Positions 1 to 8,081 of a stretch of DNA of 64,000 nucleotides are shown piece by piece. The first letter of the stretch is position 1, and each line of letters begins with the position of its first letter. The notes beneath the pieces are model-generated. The model was not told where the DNA came from. It ran no database searches and was given only the letters and a program-made list of their open reading frames with translations. The DNA is from Corynebacterium jeikeium (lineage in GTDB: Bacteria; Actinomycetota; Actinomycetes; Mycobacteriales; Mycobacteriaceae). The position numbers and the translations under genes were made by a program. The stretch is taken from positions 2,232,001 to 2,296,000 of the forward strand of contig CP033784.1 of NCBI GenBank assembly GCA_003955985.1. The letters run 5' to 3'.

Positions 1-192
1 CAGTCTCGTGCATCTACCATTAACGACCAGGACGGATACCTAGAAACCATCCGAACCGGGCATATACAGCTCAATGTGTGGGTATCCAATTCTGGCCCGT
101 GGGATGATGCCGAACAACTGTCAACAGATATCGCCGACAATGTCAGCCATGCCGCTAAGCAGAATATGGCACAGGACACCGCAGGACAATAA
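1..192 (+). CDS. C-terminal fragment of an unidentified protein
   Basis: An open frame enters from the left edge and stops at TAA 190-192, giving the last 63 residues of a protein whose start lies outside the window. The visible part is polar, with an acidic stretch (PWDDAEQLSTDIADNVSHAA) that could form a helix, and it ends in DTAGQ. There is no membrane segment and I recognise no family. The stop is followed 21 bases later by a perfect palindrome, which fits the end of a transcription unit. The frame is supported by continuity from base 1 and by the terminator-like element. The function cannot be judged from this fragment. Confidence 0.6.
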   Translation, partial: QSRASTINDQDGYLETIRTGHIQLNVWVSNSGPWDDAEQLSTDIADNVSHAAKQNMAQDTAGQ

Positions 193-213
193 ATAGCGTC
201 CCTGCCATAAACG

Positions 214-253
214 CCCATGAACCCCCGCTCACTAGTGAGCGGGGGTTCATGGG
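214..253. terminator. Perfect 40-bp palindrome, probable terminator
   Basis: Both 20-base arms match perfectly with no spacer, centred between 233 and 234. The inner arms are GC-rich (CCCCCGCTCACT and its complement). There is no clear T-run on either side, so intrinsic termination is only probable. It lies between the gene ending at 192 and the minus-strand ORF ending at 303, where a bidirectional terminator would be expected. Confidence 0.55.
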
Positions 254-302
254 TTACGTGGGGGGCCGATGATTCACAAAATCTACGGTGCCGATTAGAA
301 AA

Positions 303-551
303 CTAATTGTTCACGCGGTCATCGTCATCGTCGTCATCAAAGTCATCGTGATCATCGTCGTCCATGCCATCGTCACGGTCATCATCCGTGTCATCAATGT
401 CATCGCGATCATCGTCCAGCTCCTCAGTCGACGTCACCATAGTGGTCTGGACTGGAGTCGTATCGGATAGGTTCGCCCTTCGCCACCGAGTCGAGAGCGC
501 AACTGGATAAGAACAGGTTTCAGGAGCTTTCCCCAAAAGAATCAGATCCAA
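303..551 (-). CDS. Small protein with Asp-rich C-terminal tail, hypothetical
   Basis: This is an 82-residue ORF starting with TTG at 551. A good Shine-Dalgarno site (GGGGAGGGG, about 7 bases upstream on the minus strand) supports translation. The N-terminal half is mixed in composition. The last 38 residues are almost entirely Asp with scattered Arg, Gly, Ile and Thr, encoded by a near-perfect GAC/GAT triplet run. No signal peptide or membrane segment is visible. The acidic tail could bind cations or a basic partner, but that is inference. It may instead be the remnant of a longer acidic-tailed protein or a triplet expansion. The complementary plus-strand frame (288-470) encodes only Val/Ile as the mirror of the Asp run and is not considered a gene. 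Confidence 0.4.
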   Translation of the reverse strand: MDLILLGKAPETCSYPVALSTRWRRANLSDTTPVQTTMVTSTEELDDDRDDIDDTDDDRDDGMDDDDHDDFDDDDDDDRVNN

Positions 552-807
552 ACCAGAACCCCTCCCCGGCTAAGGTCAGCACCCATTGAGCTGCGAAAGA
601 GAACTGATACTTGACTATCTTCACTGGTCACGCCACATATCTTCACAACTATTCGTTTCTGATAAAAAAATTTTGCAAAAAGCTACGCAAAAGTGACCTA
701 GGACACTTATTCTTACTGTAAAAGAAACTAAATCGGCAGTCCTACCGATGAGGTTTCGCCTGATTAGGCCTCTCCGAAGACCACAGGACATGAACCACGG
801 AAGATGA
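552..807. other. Intergenic region upstream of the acyl-CoA ligase
   Basis: This stretch shows no convincing gene. It is AT-rich around 655-735 and carries a possible -10 hexamer TACTGT (715-720) that could serve the plus-strand ligase gene. A GGAAG at 799-803 precedes the two candidate starts of that gene. The small minus-strand ORF here (621-857) overlaps the ligase start and has no family features. Confidence 0.3.
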
Positions 808-2532
808 GTGACTATGACATCTAATCCACAGACCTCGATTCTCAATAAGGTGCGCAAAGCTTCGCGAGCTACCTCGGACCTCGTTCTCGGACTCGCACCG
901 GTGACTCAGGCTGGCGTCCTCGGCTCGATGGGGCCCGGCGCGGCTGGTAAGGCATTAAGTTCCATCTACCGCTGGGACTTCCTGCCAGCTGGTCTCCTCG
1001 GCATTGCAGCCGGCCGCGATCCGCACCACACTGCGATTATTGATGATGGCGGCTCGCTGACCTACGAGGAGCTGCACGAGCGCTCCACTGCCCTGGCGCG
1101 AGCACTCCGTCACGGCGATATTCAGCAGCGCGACCGCATCGGTGTGCTGGCTCGCAACCACCGCGGTTTCATTATGGCTCTGTGTGCCCACGGTCGTCTC
1201 GGCACCGACCTGGTGCTGCTCAATACCGGCGCCTCCGCCGAGCAGACTCTGGCCGTAATTCGTGAACAGAAGATTGACTTCCTGTTCATTGATGAGGAAT
1301 TCACTCACATGCTGCCGGAGGACTTCGATGAGTGCCCGGTCGCCGTGTCGTGGTTTGAAAACTACGGTGACACCTCCTGCGTTCGCGAGGGCTGGACCTC
1401 CATGCAGGAGATGCTGAAGACAGCACCGCCGGCAAAGTGGCCGACCGCCGAGCTGCCAACCCGCCCGCGCCGTGGCCGCGTTATTATTCTGACTTCCGGA
1501 ACCACCGGCACTCCAAAGGGTGCCAAGCGTCCGGAGCCGCGCAGCTGGATGCCGGCATCTTCCATCATGAGCCGAATTCCTCTGCGTCAGCGTCGCCCGG
1601 CTTACCTTGCGGCTCCGCTGTTCCACACCTGGGGATTCGCGACTGCGCAGCTGTGCATCGCACTGCGTTCCACCATGATTATGCGCCGCAAGTTCGATCC
1701 AGCCGACAGCCTGCGCATTATCGAGCAGCACTCTCCGCACACCATCTTCCTGGTGCCGACCATGCTGCAGCGCATGATTGAGATTCTCCCAGACAACTAC
1801 GACATCGGTGCGACATCGCTGAAGGTCATCGCATCCTGTGGTTCGGCCATTCCGGAGGGAATCGTCACCAAGACCCTCGAGCGCTTCGGACCGGTTCTCT
1901 ACAACCAGTACGGCTCCACCGAGGTCAGCTGGGCAACCATTGCTACCCCGGATGAGCTCAAGGCAAATCCGACCACGGCAGGTCGCGCGCCGCTGGGCAC
2001 TCGTGTCCAGATTCTCGACGAAGACGGCAACCGCGTCGCCGACGGCGAGACCGGTCGAATCTTCGTGGGTAACAACATGTTGTACGAGGGCTACACCCGC
2101 CCCGGCGCGGACAAGCAGGTCATTGACGGCATGGTCTGTACCGGTGACCTGGGTCGAATGGAAAATGGCCTGCTCTACATCTCCGGTCGCGAGGACGACA
2201 TGATTGTCTCCGGTGGCGAGAACGTCTTCCCACGTCAGACCGAAGATGCACTCAGCCAGCTCGAGGGTATCCGCGAGTGCGCAGTCGCAGGTGTTCCGGA
2301 TGAGCGCTTCGGTCAGGCTCTGGTCGCCTGGGTTGTCCGCGACGATTCACCTGAGGGCCGCGCCCTGACCAATGAGCAGATTCGCACATACGTCAAGCAG
2401 CGCCTCAGCCGCTTCGCTGTTCCGCGCGAGACCGTGTTCCTCGATGAACTGCCACGCAACGCAGTCGGCAAGGTGGTTCCTCGCCACCTGCCGAAGCCGT
2501 GGGAGAATGCCGCCGAGGAGAAGGCTGCTTAG
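808..2532 (+). CDS. Fatty acyl-CoA/acyl-AMP ligase, FadD family
   Basis: Members of the AMP-binding family activate a fatty acid with ATP to an acyl-adenylate and transfer it to CoA. The protein of 574 residues shows the P-loop-like signature ILTSGTTGTPKGAK (about residues 228-241), the NQYGSTEVSW motif, YTRPG...TGDLGRME and the C-terminal hinge SGREDDMIVSGGENVFPRQ. A Lys near the C-terminus (RNAVGKVVPR) is the usual catalytic lysine. The N-terminal 60 residues resemble those of mycobacterial FadD12/FadD2-type enzymes by memory. The frame opens with GTG 808; ATG 814 is equally likely because GGAAG at 799-803 is better spaced from it. With the FadE pair at 5.3-8 kb this suggests beta-oxidation or lipid remodelling. 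The chain-length preference cannot be read. Confidence 0.85.
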   Translation: MTMTSNPQTSILNKVRKASRATSDLVLGLAPVTQAGVLGSMGPGAAGKALSSIYRWDFLPAGLLGIAAGRDPHHTAIIDDGGSLTYEELHERSTALARALRHGDIQQRDRIGVLARNHRGFIMALCAHGRLGTDLVLLNTGASAEQTLAVIREQKIDFLFIDEEFTHMLPEDFDECPVAVSWFENYGDTSCVREGWTSMQEMLKTAPPAKWPTAELPTRPRRGRVIILTSGTTGTPKGAKRPEPRSWMPASSIMSRIPLRQRRPAYLAAPLFHTWGFATAQLCIALRSTMIMRRKFDPADSLRIIEQHSPHTIFLVPTMLQRMIEILPDNYDIGATSLKVIASCGSAIPEGIVTKTLERFGPVLYNQYGSTEVSWATIATPDELKANPTTAGRAPLGTRVQILDEDGNRVADGETGRIFVGNNMLYEGYTRPGADKQVIDGMVCTGDLGRMENGLLYISGREDDMIVSGGENVFPRQTEDALSQLEGIRECAVAGVPDERFGQALVAWVVRDDSPEGRALTNEQIRTYVKQRLSRFAVPRETVFLDELPRNAVGKVVPRHLPKPWENAAEEKAA

Positions 2533-2568
2533 GGCGCAGGGACCGTCGTAAAGCGAGCGGCAGACACG

Positions 2569-2617
2569 AAAAGGACGCGGTAGAAACTTCCATTGTGGAA
2601 GTTACCGCGTCCTTTTT
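2569..2617. terminator. Bidirectional intrinsic terminator
   Basis: A long stem (AAAAGGACGCGGTA and AAACTTCC with their complements, one bulge) closes on an ATTG loop and is followed by TTTTT on the plus strand and by a T-run on the minus strand. It lies between the convergent ligase and the minus-strand membrane protein and should terminate both. Confidence 0.9.
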
Positions 2618-2644
2618 GCGTGTCCTAGAAAGAACCAGTGCTGA

Positions 2645-3472
2645 TTAGCCTGCGTTCAAAACACCGTAGTCCGTGACGGGTTCACGGAAAATTTCTTCGC
2701 CGTCCTGGGTCACGGTTACCGCATTTGGAGTGACGGTATACGTGTAGCCACCATTCTTTGCGACAGCACGGTTCCCGGAGAAACTATCTACTGTGTATGC
2801 ATCCGGACTATCCGAAATCTCACCGAAGTCACCGATGTAATGGCGCTGCTGGCGGTTATTGGAATTCTCGCAAATCACAGCCTTGCCCGACGACGTCTCC
2901 GCCAGCACACGCGCGTAATCCCCACCCGAGCAGCGAGCGGTACTGCCAACCCAACCTTTGGCGTCGATATCATCGCGATCCATACCGAACGCGCGGAGAC
3001 CAAAATTTCCCCTCTGCGTAGTGGTAGGAGCGCTGCTCTCCGGCTGCTTCGTCGTTTCTGGCTCGACGGTCTGGGTATAGGTTTCCGTGTGCGTCTCCAC
3101 CGGCGCCGGGGACGCAGTGCTTGACGACGAGTCCCCTGCCGCAACCGTATCGGGAGACTGCGGGGAATTATCGGAGGAATTATTCAGGTAGTACGCGCCA
3201 CCGATACCGGCGACCGCTGCAAGTGCGACACCGACGATGCCCAAGACCACGTACAGACCGTTGTTGCTCTTCTGCTCAGGTGCCGGAGCCTGCTGATAAG
3301 CCGGATACTGCTGGGGGTAACCGCCCTGGTTCGGCCCCTGCGTTTGGTACTGGTACTGAGGCTGGTACTGGCCCTGGGCCCCGCCCTGCGGCTGCTCCCA
3401 GGCAGATGTTGCATAACCGTCCTGCTCCCAATCCTGCGGGGAGGACGAACGCGGGTTGTACTGGTCGGTCAT
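2645..3472 (-). CDS. Single-pass membrane protein with Pro/Gln/Tyr-rich cytoplasmic tail
   Basis: The likely start is ATG 3472, preceded by AAGGAA at 7 bases; an upstream in-frame start at 3517 has no such support. The product is 275 residues. About 60 residues of low-complexity Q/G/P/Y sequence come first (YQPQYQYQTQGPNQGGYPQQ), then one transmembrane segment (GLYVVLGIVGVALAAVAGIGGAYYL), then a Ser/Thr/Pro/Glu-rich linker. A C-terminal domain of about 120 residues contains two cysteines (TARCSGGDY and VICENSN) that may pair outside the membrane. The layout is typical of actinobacterial anchored proteins of unknown function. The phosphoesterase gene upstream is 149 bases away and separately transcribed. 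Confidence 0.8.
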   Translation of the reverse strand: MTDQYNPRSSSPQDWEQDGYATSAWEQPQGGAQGQYQPQYQYQTQGPNQGGYPQQYPAYQQAPAPEQKSNNGLYVVLGIVGVALAAVAGIGGAYYLNNSSDNSPQSPDTVAAGDSSSSTASPAPVETHTETYTQTVEPETTKQPESSAPTTTQRGNFGLRAFGMDRDDIDAKGWVGSTARCSGGDYARVLAETSSGKAVICENSNNRQQRHYIGDFGEISDSPDAYTVDSFSGNRAVAKNGGYTYTVTPNAVTVTQDGEEIFREPVTDYGVLNAG

Positions 3473-3621
3473 CGCTAAATTCCTTATTACTTCAGAGCCA
3501 CACTTGTGCTCGGCCAATAACGTGGCGGCTTGCGACTACGCCCACAGCGGAACTTGCCACTACGTATTTTCCATTAACACTATGCGTTGCCCAGCGTACC
3601 CTGCTTGAAGCTAGCACTAGC

Positions 3622-5085
3622 TCAGAGCGGCACTTTGTTCTTGAAGAAATTGACGTAGTTCCGATCGGAGATCTTTCCCAGCATAAACTCTGGCTCCAAC
3701 CCGAACATCGACCAACGAGTCTTCGTGGACCAGGACAGAGACTGAGGTGTCGTAGTGCGGTGGTAGCTAATTTGGTAACCGTCAGTGTGAACTCGGATCT
3801 GCGTGTATCCACCCGGATAGCCGAGTGCCGCGCCCCGCTCACAGAAGTCCGTATCCCCGTAGTCAGCGATACCACGGCGGCTGCGGTGCGTATGACCAGC
3901 GAACACGCCTTTGGCACCCGGCGTGGCGGCCAGAATCTCCTGGAAAATCTTGGCCTGCTGCGCCTCGACCATGAATGCCTCACCACCGAAATGCGAACGC
4001 ACCGCATCCTGAGTAAACGGGTGATGCGCAAACAAAATTGTCGGACGCTCTGGATCGTCTGCGAGTTCGGCACGCAATGCACGCATCTGACGCTCATTAA
4101 TACGTCCACCTGCATAACCAAACTCGGCGGTATCAACACCGATGAGACGCACTTCGCCGACGCGAGTCGACCAGTGCTGCTGCGTCGGCACAAGACGCTG
4201 GCTGAAGTAATCCGGAACCGCGGTCTTGCCCTTGCGGATTCCGCGTCCACGGAAACCATTGATATTGGGTAGCCCGGGCGGGTGCACATCGTGATTACCA
4301 CGGGTGACAAACCAGTTTTTCCCAAACTCACCGAAAGTATCCAAAACCCTGATGAGTTCGTCATACTCCTCAGGGCGGTTGCTATCCGTGCAATCGCCAT
4401 TGATGACGAGAGTGTCTAACCCGGCAGCCTTTACCGTGTCCACCAGACCCTGCAATTGCATAGAGGCAAAAGGCTGCTCTCCCGGACCGGAGGAAAGACC
4501 GAGGTTGCCAATGCGAATGCCGTCATGATTGGGCTTACCAATGTGTGTGTCATTCGTCAGCGCGAACGTCGCCAAATGTGCACCCTCCAGCGCTGGCAGA
4601 GTGCTTACGACGCCTGTCTTCTCCGGTGCCGTTTTGCTCATGGTGATATTCAGCGACGGAACCGCGCGACAGTTGTGTGACCAGCACTCAAAGCGATACT
4701 CCCGTCCCGGCTCCAACCCGTCAATGACCACATGGTGGTAGCCCGACTCTGAGTACCCCTCGTGCACGAGCTCTAACTGCGTTGAATCCGCAGGACCAAG
4801 CAGCACCCGCTCATCCGAAGGAACGGTCGGCTTAATGAAGCCATACGCTGTCTGCACTCCCGGAGCATATGTTGCCCATGTAAATGCCACTGACGTGTCT
4901 GTGACAGTGATGACCTCCAAGTCGCTAGCCAGTACCTGCCACGACTTGGAATCCGACTGGGTAAGCCCCAGACCCGACGTGACGTACTCCAGGCCGTACG
5001 CTCCCGAGGTTTTCGCGACGGCCATTGAACTTGCAGCAAGAGTTGCAACAGATAGGTAGGCCCGGCGGGAAATGCTCATGTCCAA
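3622..5085 (-). CDS. Tat-exported calcineurin-like metallophosphoesterase (paralog 1)
   Basis: A 487-residue protein predicted to be exported and to hydrolyse phosphoesters with a two-metal centre. The N-terminus carries a twin-arginine signal (ISRRAYLSVATLAAS, residues 5-19). Residues about 55-160 look like the fibronectin-type/purple-acid-phosphatase N-terminal domain. The metal-ligand motifs are complete: D179-x-H181 (NDTHIG), GD 230-231, GNHD 263-266, HH 354-355 and GHTH 397-400. It is clearly paralogous to the gene at 8082-9575, with which it shares the TDLEV(I/V)TVTDTSV-type start of the first domain. The two copies flank the fadE pair. The substrate is unknown. Confidence 0.88.
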   Translation of the reverse strand: MDMSISRRAYLSVATLAASSMAVAKTSGAYGLEYVTSGLGLTQSDSKSWQVLASDLEVITVTDTSVAFTWATYAPGVQTAYGFIKPTVPSDERVLLGPADSTQLELVHEGYSESGYHHVVIDGLEPGREYRFECWSHNCRAVPSLNITMSKTAPEKTGVVSTLPALEGAHLATFALTNDTHIGKPNHDGIRIGNLGLSSGPGEQPFASMQLQGLVDTVKAAGLDTLVINGDCTDSNRPEEYDELIRVLDTFGEFGKNWFVTRGNHDVHPPGLPNINGFRGRGIRKGKTAVPDYFSQRLVPTQQHWSTRVGEVRLIGVDTAEFGYAGGRINERQMRALRAELADDPERPTILFAHHPFTQDAVRSHFGGEAFMVEAQQAKIFQEILAATPGAKGVFAGHTHRSRRGIADYGDTDFCERGAALGYPGGYTQIRVHTDGYQISYHRTTTPQSLSWSTKTRWSMFGLEPEFMLGKISDRNYVNFFKNKVPL

Positions 5086-5187
5086 TAAGCCTAGAACCTA
5101 AAGATGAAAATTAGATGAACTCTCCCTCTAATCTCAGAAAAATAGGAACGCAACGACAAGAGACACACGGCCAAAACAGCGCAAAAT

Positions 5188-5226
5188 AAAACACCGCCCT
5201 ACCAAGTCATGGCAGGACGGTGTTTT
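5188..5226 (-). terminator. Intrinsic terminator of the fadE operon
   Basis: The stem AAAACACCG...CGGTGTTTT has two internal mismatches, a 7-base loop and, on the minus strand, a T-rich tail (TTTTATTTTGC). It lies 72 bases beyond the stop of the minus-strand acyl-CoA dehydrogenase gene. Confidence 0.85.
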
Positions 5227-5298
5227 AAGAAATGTGGCTTGAGCATCTTTGTGAGCTTTTACCGGCTCACCAGTATGTAGATTGCTCTGAAACTGTAA

Positions 5299-6510
5299 CT
5301 ACTTCAGTTCCTTGGAGGACAGGCCCAGGGTGCGGCGAGCAACGACCAGCTGCTGAATCTGCTGGGTACCTTCGAAGATGTCCAGGATCTTGACGTCGCG
5401 GGACCACTTCTCCAGCAGGTTACGCTCAGAGTAACCGAAGGTACCTGCCAGCTGAACGGCACGGAGGCAAATCTCGGTGCCTGCACGGCCGGCCTTGGCC
5501 TTACACTCGGAAGCTTCCAGAGTGTTCGGCTGCTTGTTGTCAGCCATCCACGCAGCGCGCAGAGCCAGGAGGTATGCAGCCTCCCAATCGGACTCCAGCT
5601 TCAGGTACTCAGCTGCAGCAGCGCTCTGGGTGTGTGCCGGTGCATCGTAGTCAATCTCGATGCCAGCCTCTTCCAGGATGCGACGCAGCTCTTCCAGCGA
5701 AGCACGGGAGACACCGATGGCCATACCCGCAACCAGCGGACGAGTGTTGTCGAAGGTCGCCATTGCGCCGGCGAAGGACTTCTTAACATCAATGTCCGGG
5801 GAACCCAGCAGGTTCTCCTTCGGAACGCGGACGTTGTCCAGGCGGAGCACTGCAGTATCCGAGGAACGAATACCCAGCTTCTCTTCCAGACGCTCCACGG
5901 TGAAGCCCGGAGTGCCCTTCTTCACCAGGAAGGATTTGATGGCAGCACGGCCCTTGGACTTGTCCAGGGTCGCCCACACAACGACGGAGTCGGAACGCTC
6001 ACCAGCAGTGACGAAGATCTTCTCACCGTTGATGACGTACTCATCACCATCGAGCTTGGCGGTGGTGGAAACTGCGGAGGAGTCAGAACCAAAGGACGGC
6101 TCGGTAATTGCCATGGAAGCCCAGGTCTTACCGAAAGCCTCCAGCTGCTCATCAGTAGCAACAGCTGCGATGGCTGCGTTACCCAGACCCTGGTACGGCA
6201 GAGACAGGGTCAGACCCACGTCACCCCAGCAGGTCTCAATAACGTTGAGCAGCGAAGCCATGTTGCCACCGTTCTTTACACCGGTGCGCTTCGGCTTCTT
6301 ATCGTCGCCACGTCCACCAGAAGCACCGGAGAAGCCACGGCCACCATCTGCCATGCCGTCCATCATGGAGGCAAGGGTGTCGAGTTCCTTCGGGTACTCG
6401 TGCTCAGCGAGATCGTACTTACGGGAAATCGGTCGGAAGATCTCAGCGGCGGCCTGATGCGACTGGGACGCGCCCGCCTTGAGGAACTTCGGCAGTTCGA
6501 GGTTAATCAT
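5299..6510 (-). CDS. Acyl-CoA dehydrogenase, FadE23-like
   Basis: A 403-residue FAD-dependent acyl-CoA dehydrogenase, catalysing the first step of beta-oxidation. Visible features are the flavin-contact segment (MAITEPSFGSDSSAVSTTA, residues about 133-151), the FEKLGIRSSDT-like block (LEEKLGIRSSDTAVLRLDNV), a C-terminal helical domain and the motif DIFEGTQQIQQLVVARR, whose Glu is in the position of the catalytic base. A Gly/Asp/Lys-rich insertion (about residues 55-75) follows the first helix. The start ATG 6510 has AGAGGAAAG upstream. It lies 42 bases behind the larger dehydrogenase gene. The pair matches the adjacent FadE24-FadE23 genes of Mycobacterium tuberculosis in order and length (from memory). 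Confidence 0.9.
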   Translation of the reverse strand: MINLELPKFLKAGASQSHQAAAEIFRPISRKYDLAEHEYPKELDTLASMMDGMADGGRGFSGASGGRGDDKKPKRTGVKNGGNMASLLNVIETCWGDVGLTLSLPYQGLGNAAIAAVATDEQLEAFGKTWASMAITEPSFGSDSSAVSTTAKLDGDEYVINGEKIFVTAGERSDSVVVWATLDKSKGRAAIKSFLVKKGTPGFTVERLEEKLGIRSSDTAVLRLDNVRVPKENLLGSPDIDVKKSFAGAMATFDNTRPLVAGMAIGVSRASLEELRRILEEAGIEIDYDAPAHTQSAAAAEYLKLESDWEAAYLLALRAAWMADNKQPNTLEASECKAKAGRAGTEICLRAVQLAGTFGYSERNLLEKWSRDVKILDIFEGTQQIQQLVVARRTLGLSSKELK

Positions 6511-6552
6511 TTTCTTTCCTCTTAATTCTTTTCGGCTGAAGTATCTAGCGGT

Positions 6553-7959
6553 TTACAGAACGACGATGCCTTCGGCGACACCAATTGCGCGGAGGTCACG
6601 GTACCAACGCTCAACCGGGTGCTCCTTGGTGAAGCCGTGTCCGCCGAGCAGCTGCACACCGTCGGAACCAATCTTCATACCCTTTTCAGTGGCGAAGGTC
6701 TTAGCCAGAGCTGCCTCGCGAGCGAAGCCGCGACCCTGGTCAGCGCGGGAAGCACCGCGGAGGGTGATCATGCGGAGACCATCGAGCTCAATCTTGATGT
6801 CGGCGACCATGAAGGCCACTGCCTGGCGGTGGGAAATCGGCTCGCCGAATGCCTGACGCTCGTTGACGTAAGGAATGACGTAGTCGAGAACTGCCTGAGA
6901 AGTACCCATTGCAAGAGCTGCCCAGCCGAGGCGGGAACGACGCAGAATGTCGAGGTATGCCTCTTCACGATCTGCAGCCGAGGTGCTAGCGCCGCCGAGA
7001 ATGTTCTCAGCCGGAACCTTGACGTCCTTCAGGATGACGCGCCCCATTGCGGCACCGCGCAGACCCATGGACGGGTCAGCCTCAACGTGGAGCCCCTCAG
7101 TGTCGGACTCAACGATAACCAGAGCCGGCTTACCCTCGAGCTCAACACCGATGATGAACAGCTCAGCTGCGCCGGCGTTCGGAACGAAGGACTTAACACC
7201 GTTGAGGACCAGCGAATCGCCCTCGCGCTTTGCGGTGGTTTCAGGCTTGCGTGCGTCGAAAAGCGGGCGCGGCTCTGCGAGCACAACAGCGGCAGCCGGG
7301 ACGTTCTCGCCAGCGAATGCCGGCAGGTAGGTCTTCTGCTGCGAGTCGGAGCCGTGAGCGGTCAGGGTGGCAGCGACACCGGCCGGAGCCAGCACTGCCA
7401 GAGCCAGACCCATGTCACCGTAGGACAGAGCCTCCGCGACCAGCGCGTTGGTGGTGACGTCCTCGCCGGTAGCGATGCCCTCGAAAGCCTCCGGGACGTT
7501 GATCATAGTGACGCCCAGCTCAGAAGCCTCAGAGACGAGGTTCTCCGGCGGAGTTGCCTCGTGGTCGGACTTATAAGCAACCTCGCGCAGACGAGACTCA
7601 GCGAATTCCTTAACCGTCTCGACGATCATCTGCTGATCCTCGGTCGGGGTGAGGTCGAAGAGCTTCTTTGCCTTCTCCTCGGCTGCGGCCTCCTGTGCAG
7701 CCTGGGCTTCCTCAGCCGGACGCTCCGGCTTACCGGAACCGGAAATCTTCTTAAACTGACGGTTCGCGGCACCAAGGGTCTTAAAACCGGACTTGGTGGA
7801 CTGGTACACCACGCGGTCGATCTTTGGCTGAAGGTCGTACTTCTGGGCGAAGTCCGAACCAGTAATCGACGTGATGAACCGCATTGCCGCTCCGATAGCG
7901 TCGCGACCAGGGTTATTGCGGCCGACAGTCGAATCTTCGCGGTTCTTCTTCTCGCTCAT
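6553..7959 (-). CDS. Acyl-CoA dehydrogenase, FadE24-like
   Basis: The frame extends to 8010, but ATG 7959 (MSEKKNREDS) is preferred because it has AAAGG about 10 bases upstream and the extra 17 residues look non-coding. The product is 468 residues. An N-terminal Ala/Glu/Lys-rich extension precedes the dehydrogenase core (DLTPTEDQQMIVETVKEFAE onward), followed by the flavin/substrate region (VVLAEPRPLFDARKP...), SMGLRGAAMGRVILKDVKVP and the C-terminal QLLGGHGFTKEHPVERWYRD. The usual YEGT-type catalytic motif is absent; the protein ends at AEGIVVL. It may therefore act as the partner subunit of a heteromeric dehydrogenase with the downstream FadE23-like protein. That is inference from the paired arrangement. 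Confidence 0.87.
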   Translation of the reverse strand: MSEKKNREDSTVGRNNPGRDAIGAAMRFITSITGSDFAQKYDLQPKIDRVVYQSTKSGFKTLGAANRQFKKISGSGKPERPAEEAQAAQEAAAEEKAKKLFDLTPTEDQQMIVETVKEFAESRLREVAYKSDHEATPPENLVSEASELGVTMINVPEAFEGIATGEDVTTNALVAEALSYGDMGLALAVLAPAGVAATLTAHGSDSQQKTYLPAFAGENVPAAAVVLAEPRPLFDARKPETTAKREGDSLVLNGVKSFVPNAGAAELFIIGVELEGKPALVIVESDTEGLHVEADPSMGLRGAAMGRVILKDVKVPAENILGGASTSAADREEAYLDILRRSRLGWAALAMGTSQAVLDYVIPYVNERQAFGEPISHRQAVAFMVADIKIELDGLRMITLRGASRADQGRGFAREAALAKTFATEKGMKIGSDGVQLLGGHGFTKEHPVERWYRDLRAIGVAEGIVVL

Positions 7960-8081
7960 GTGATCATGGCCTTTCGAGTCAGAACTATTACTGGCATAAC
8001 AATAAAACAATCACGTGACCGTTGTCACAAGAATTGAAAAAACATTGCCAAGTAACAGAAAACTTTCAGGCTTCTAACTTG

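Noticed and set aside
288-470. Val/Ile-rich plus-strand ORF
   Set aside because: It is only the complement of the Asp triplet tract and would encode a low-complexity hydrophobic peptide without a start signal.
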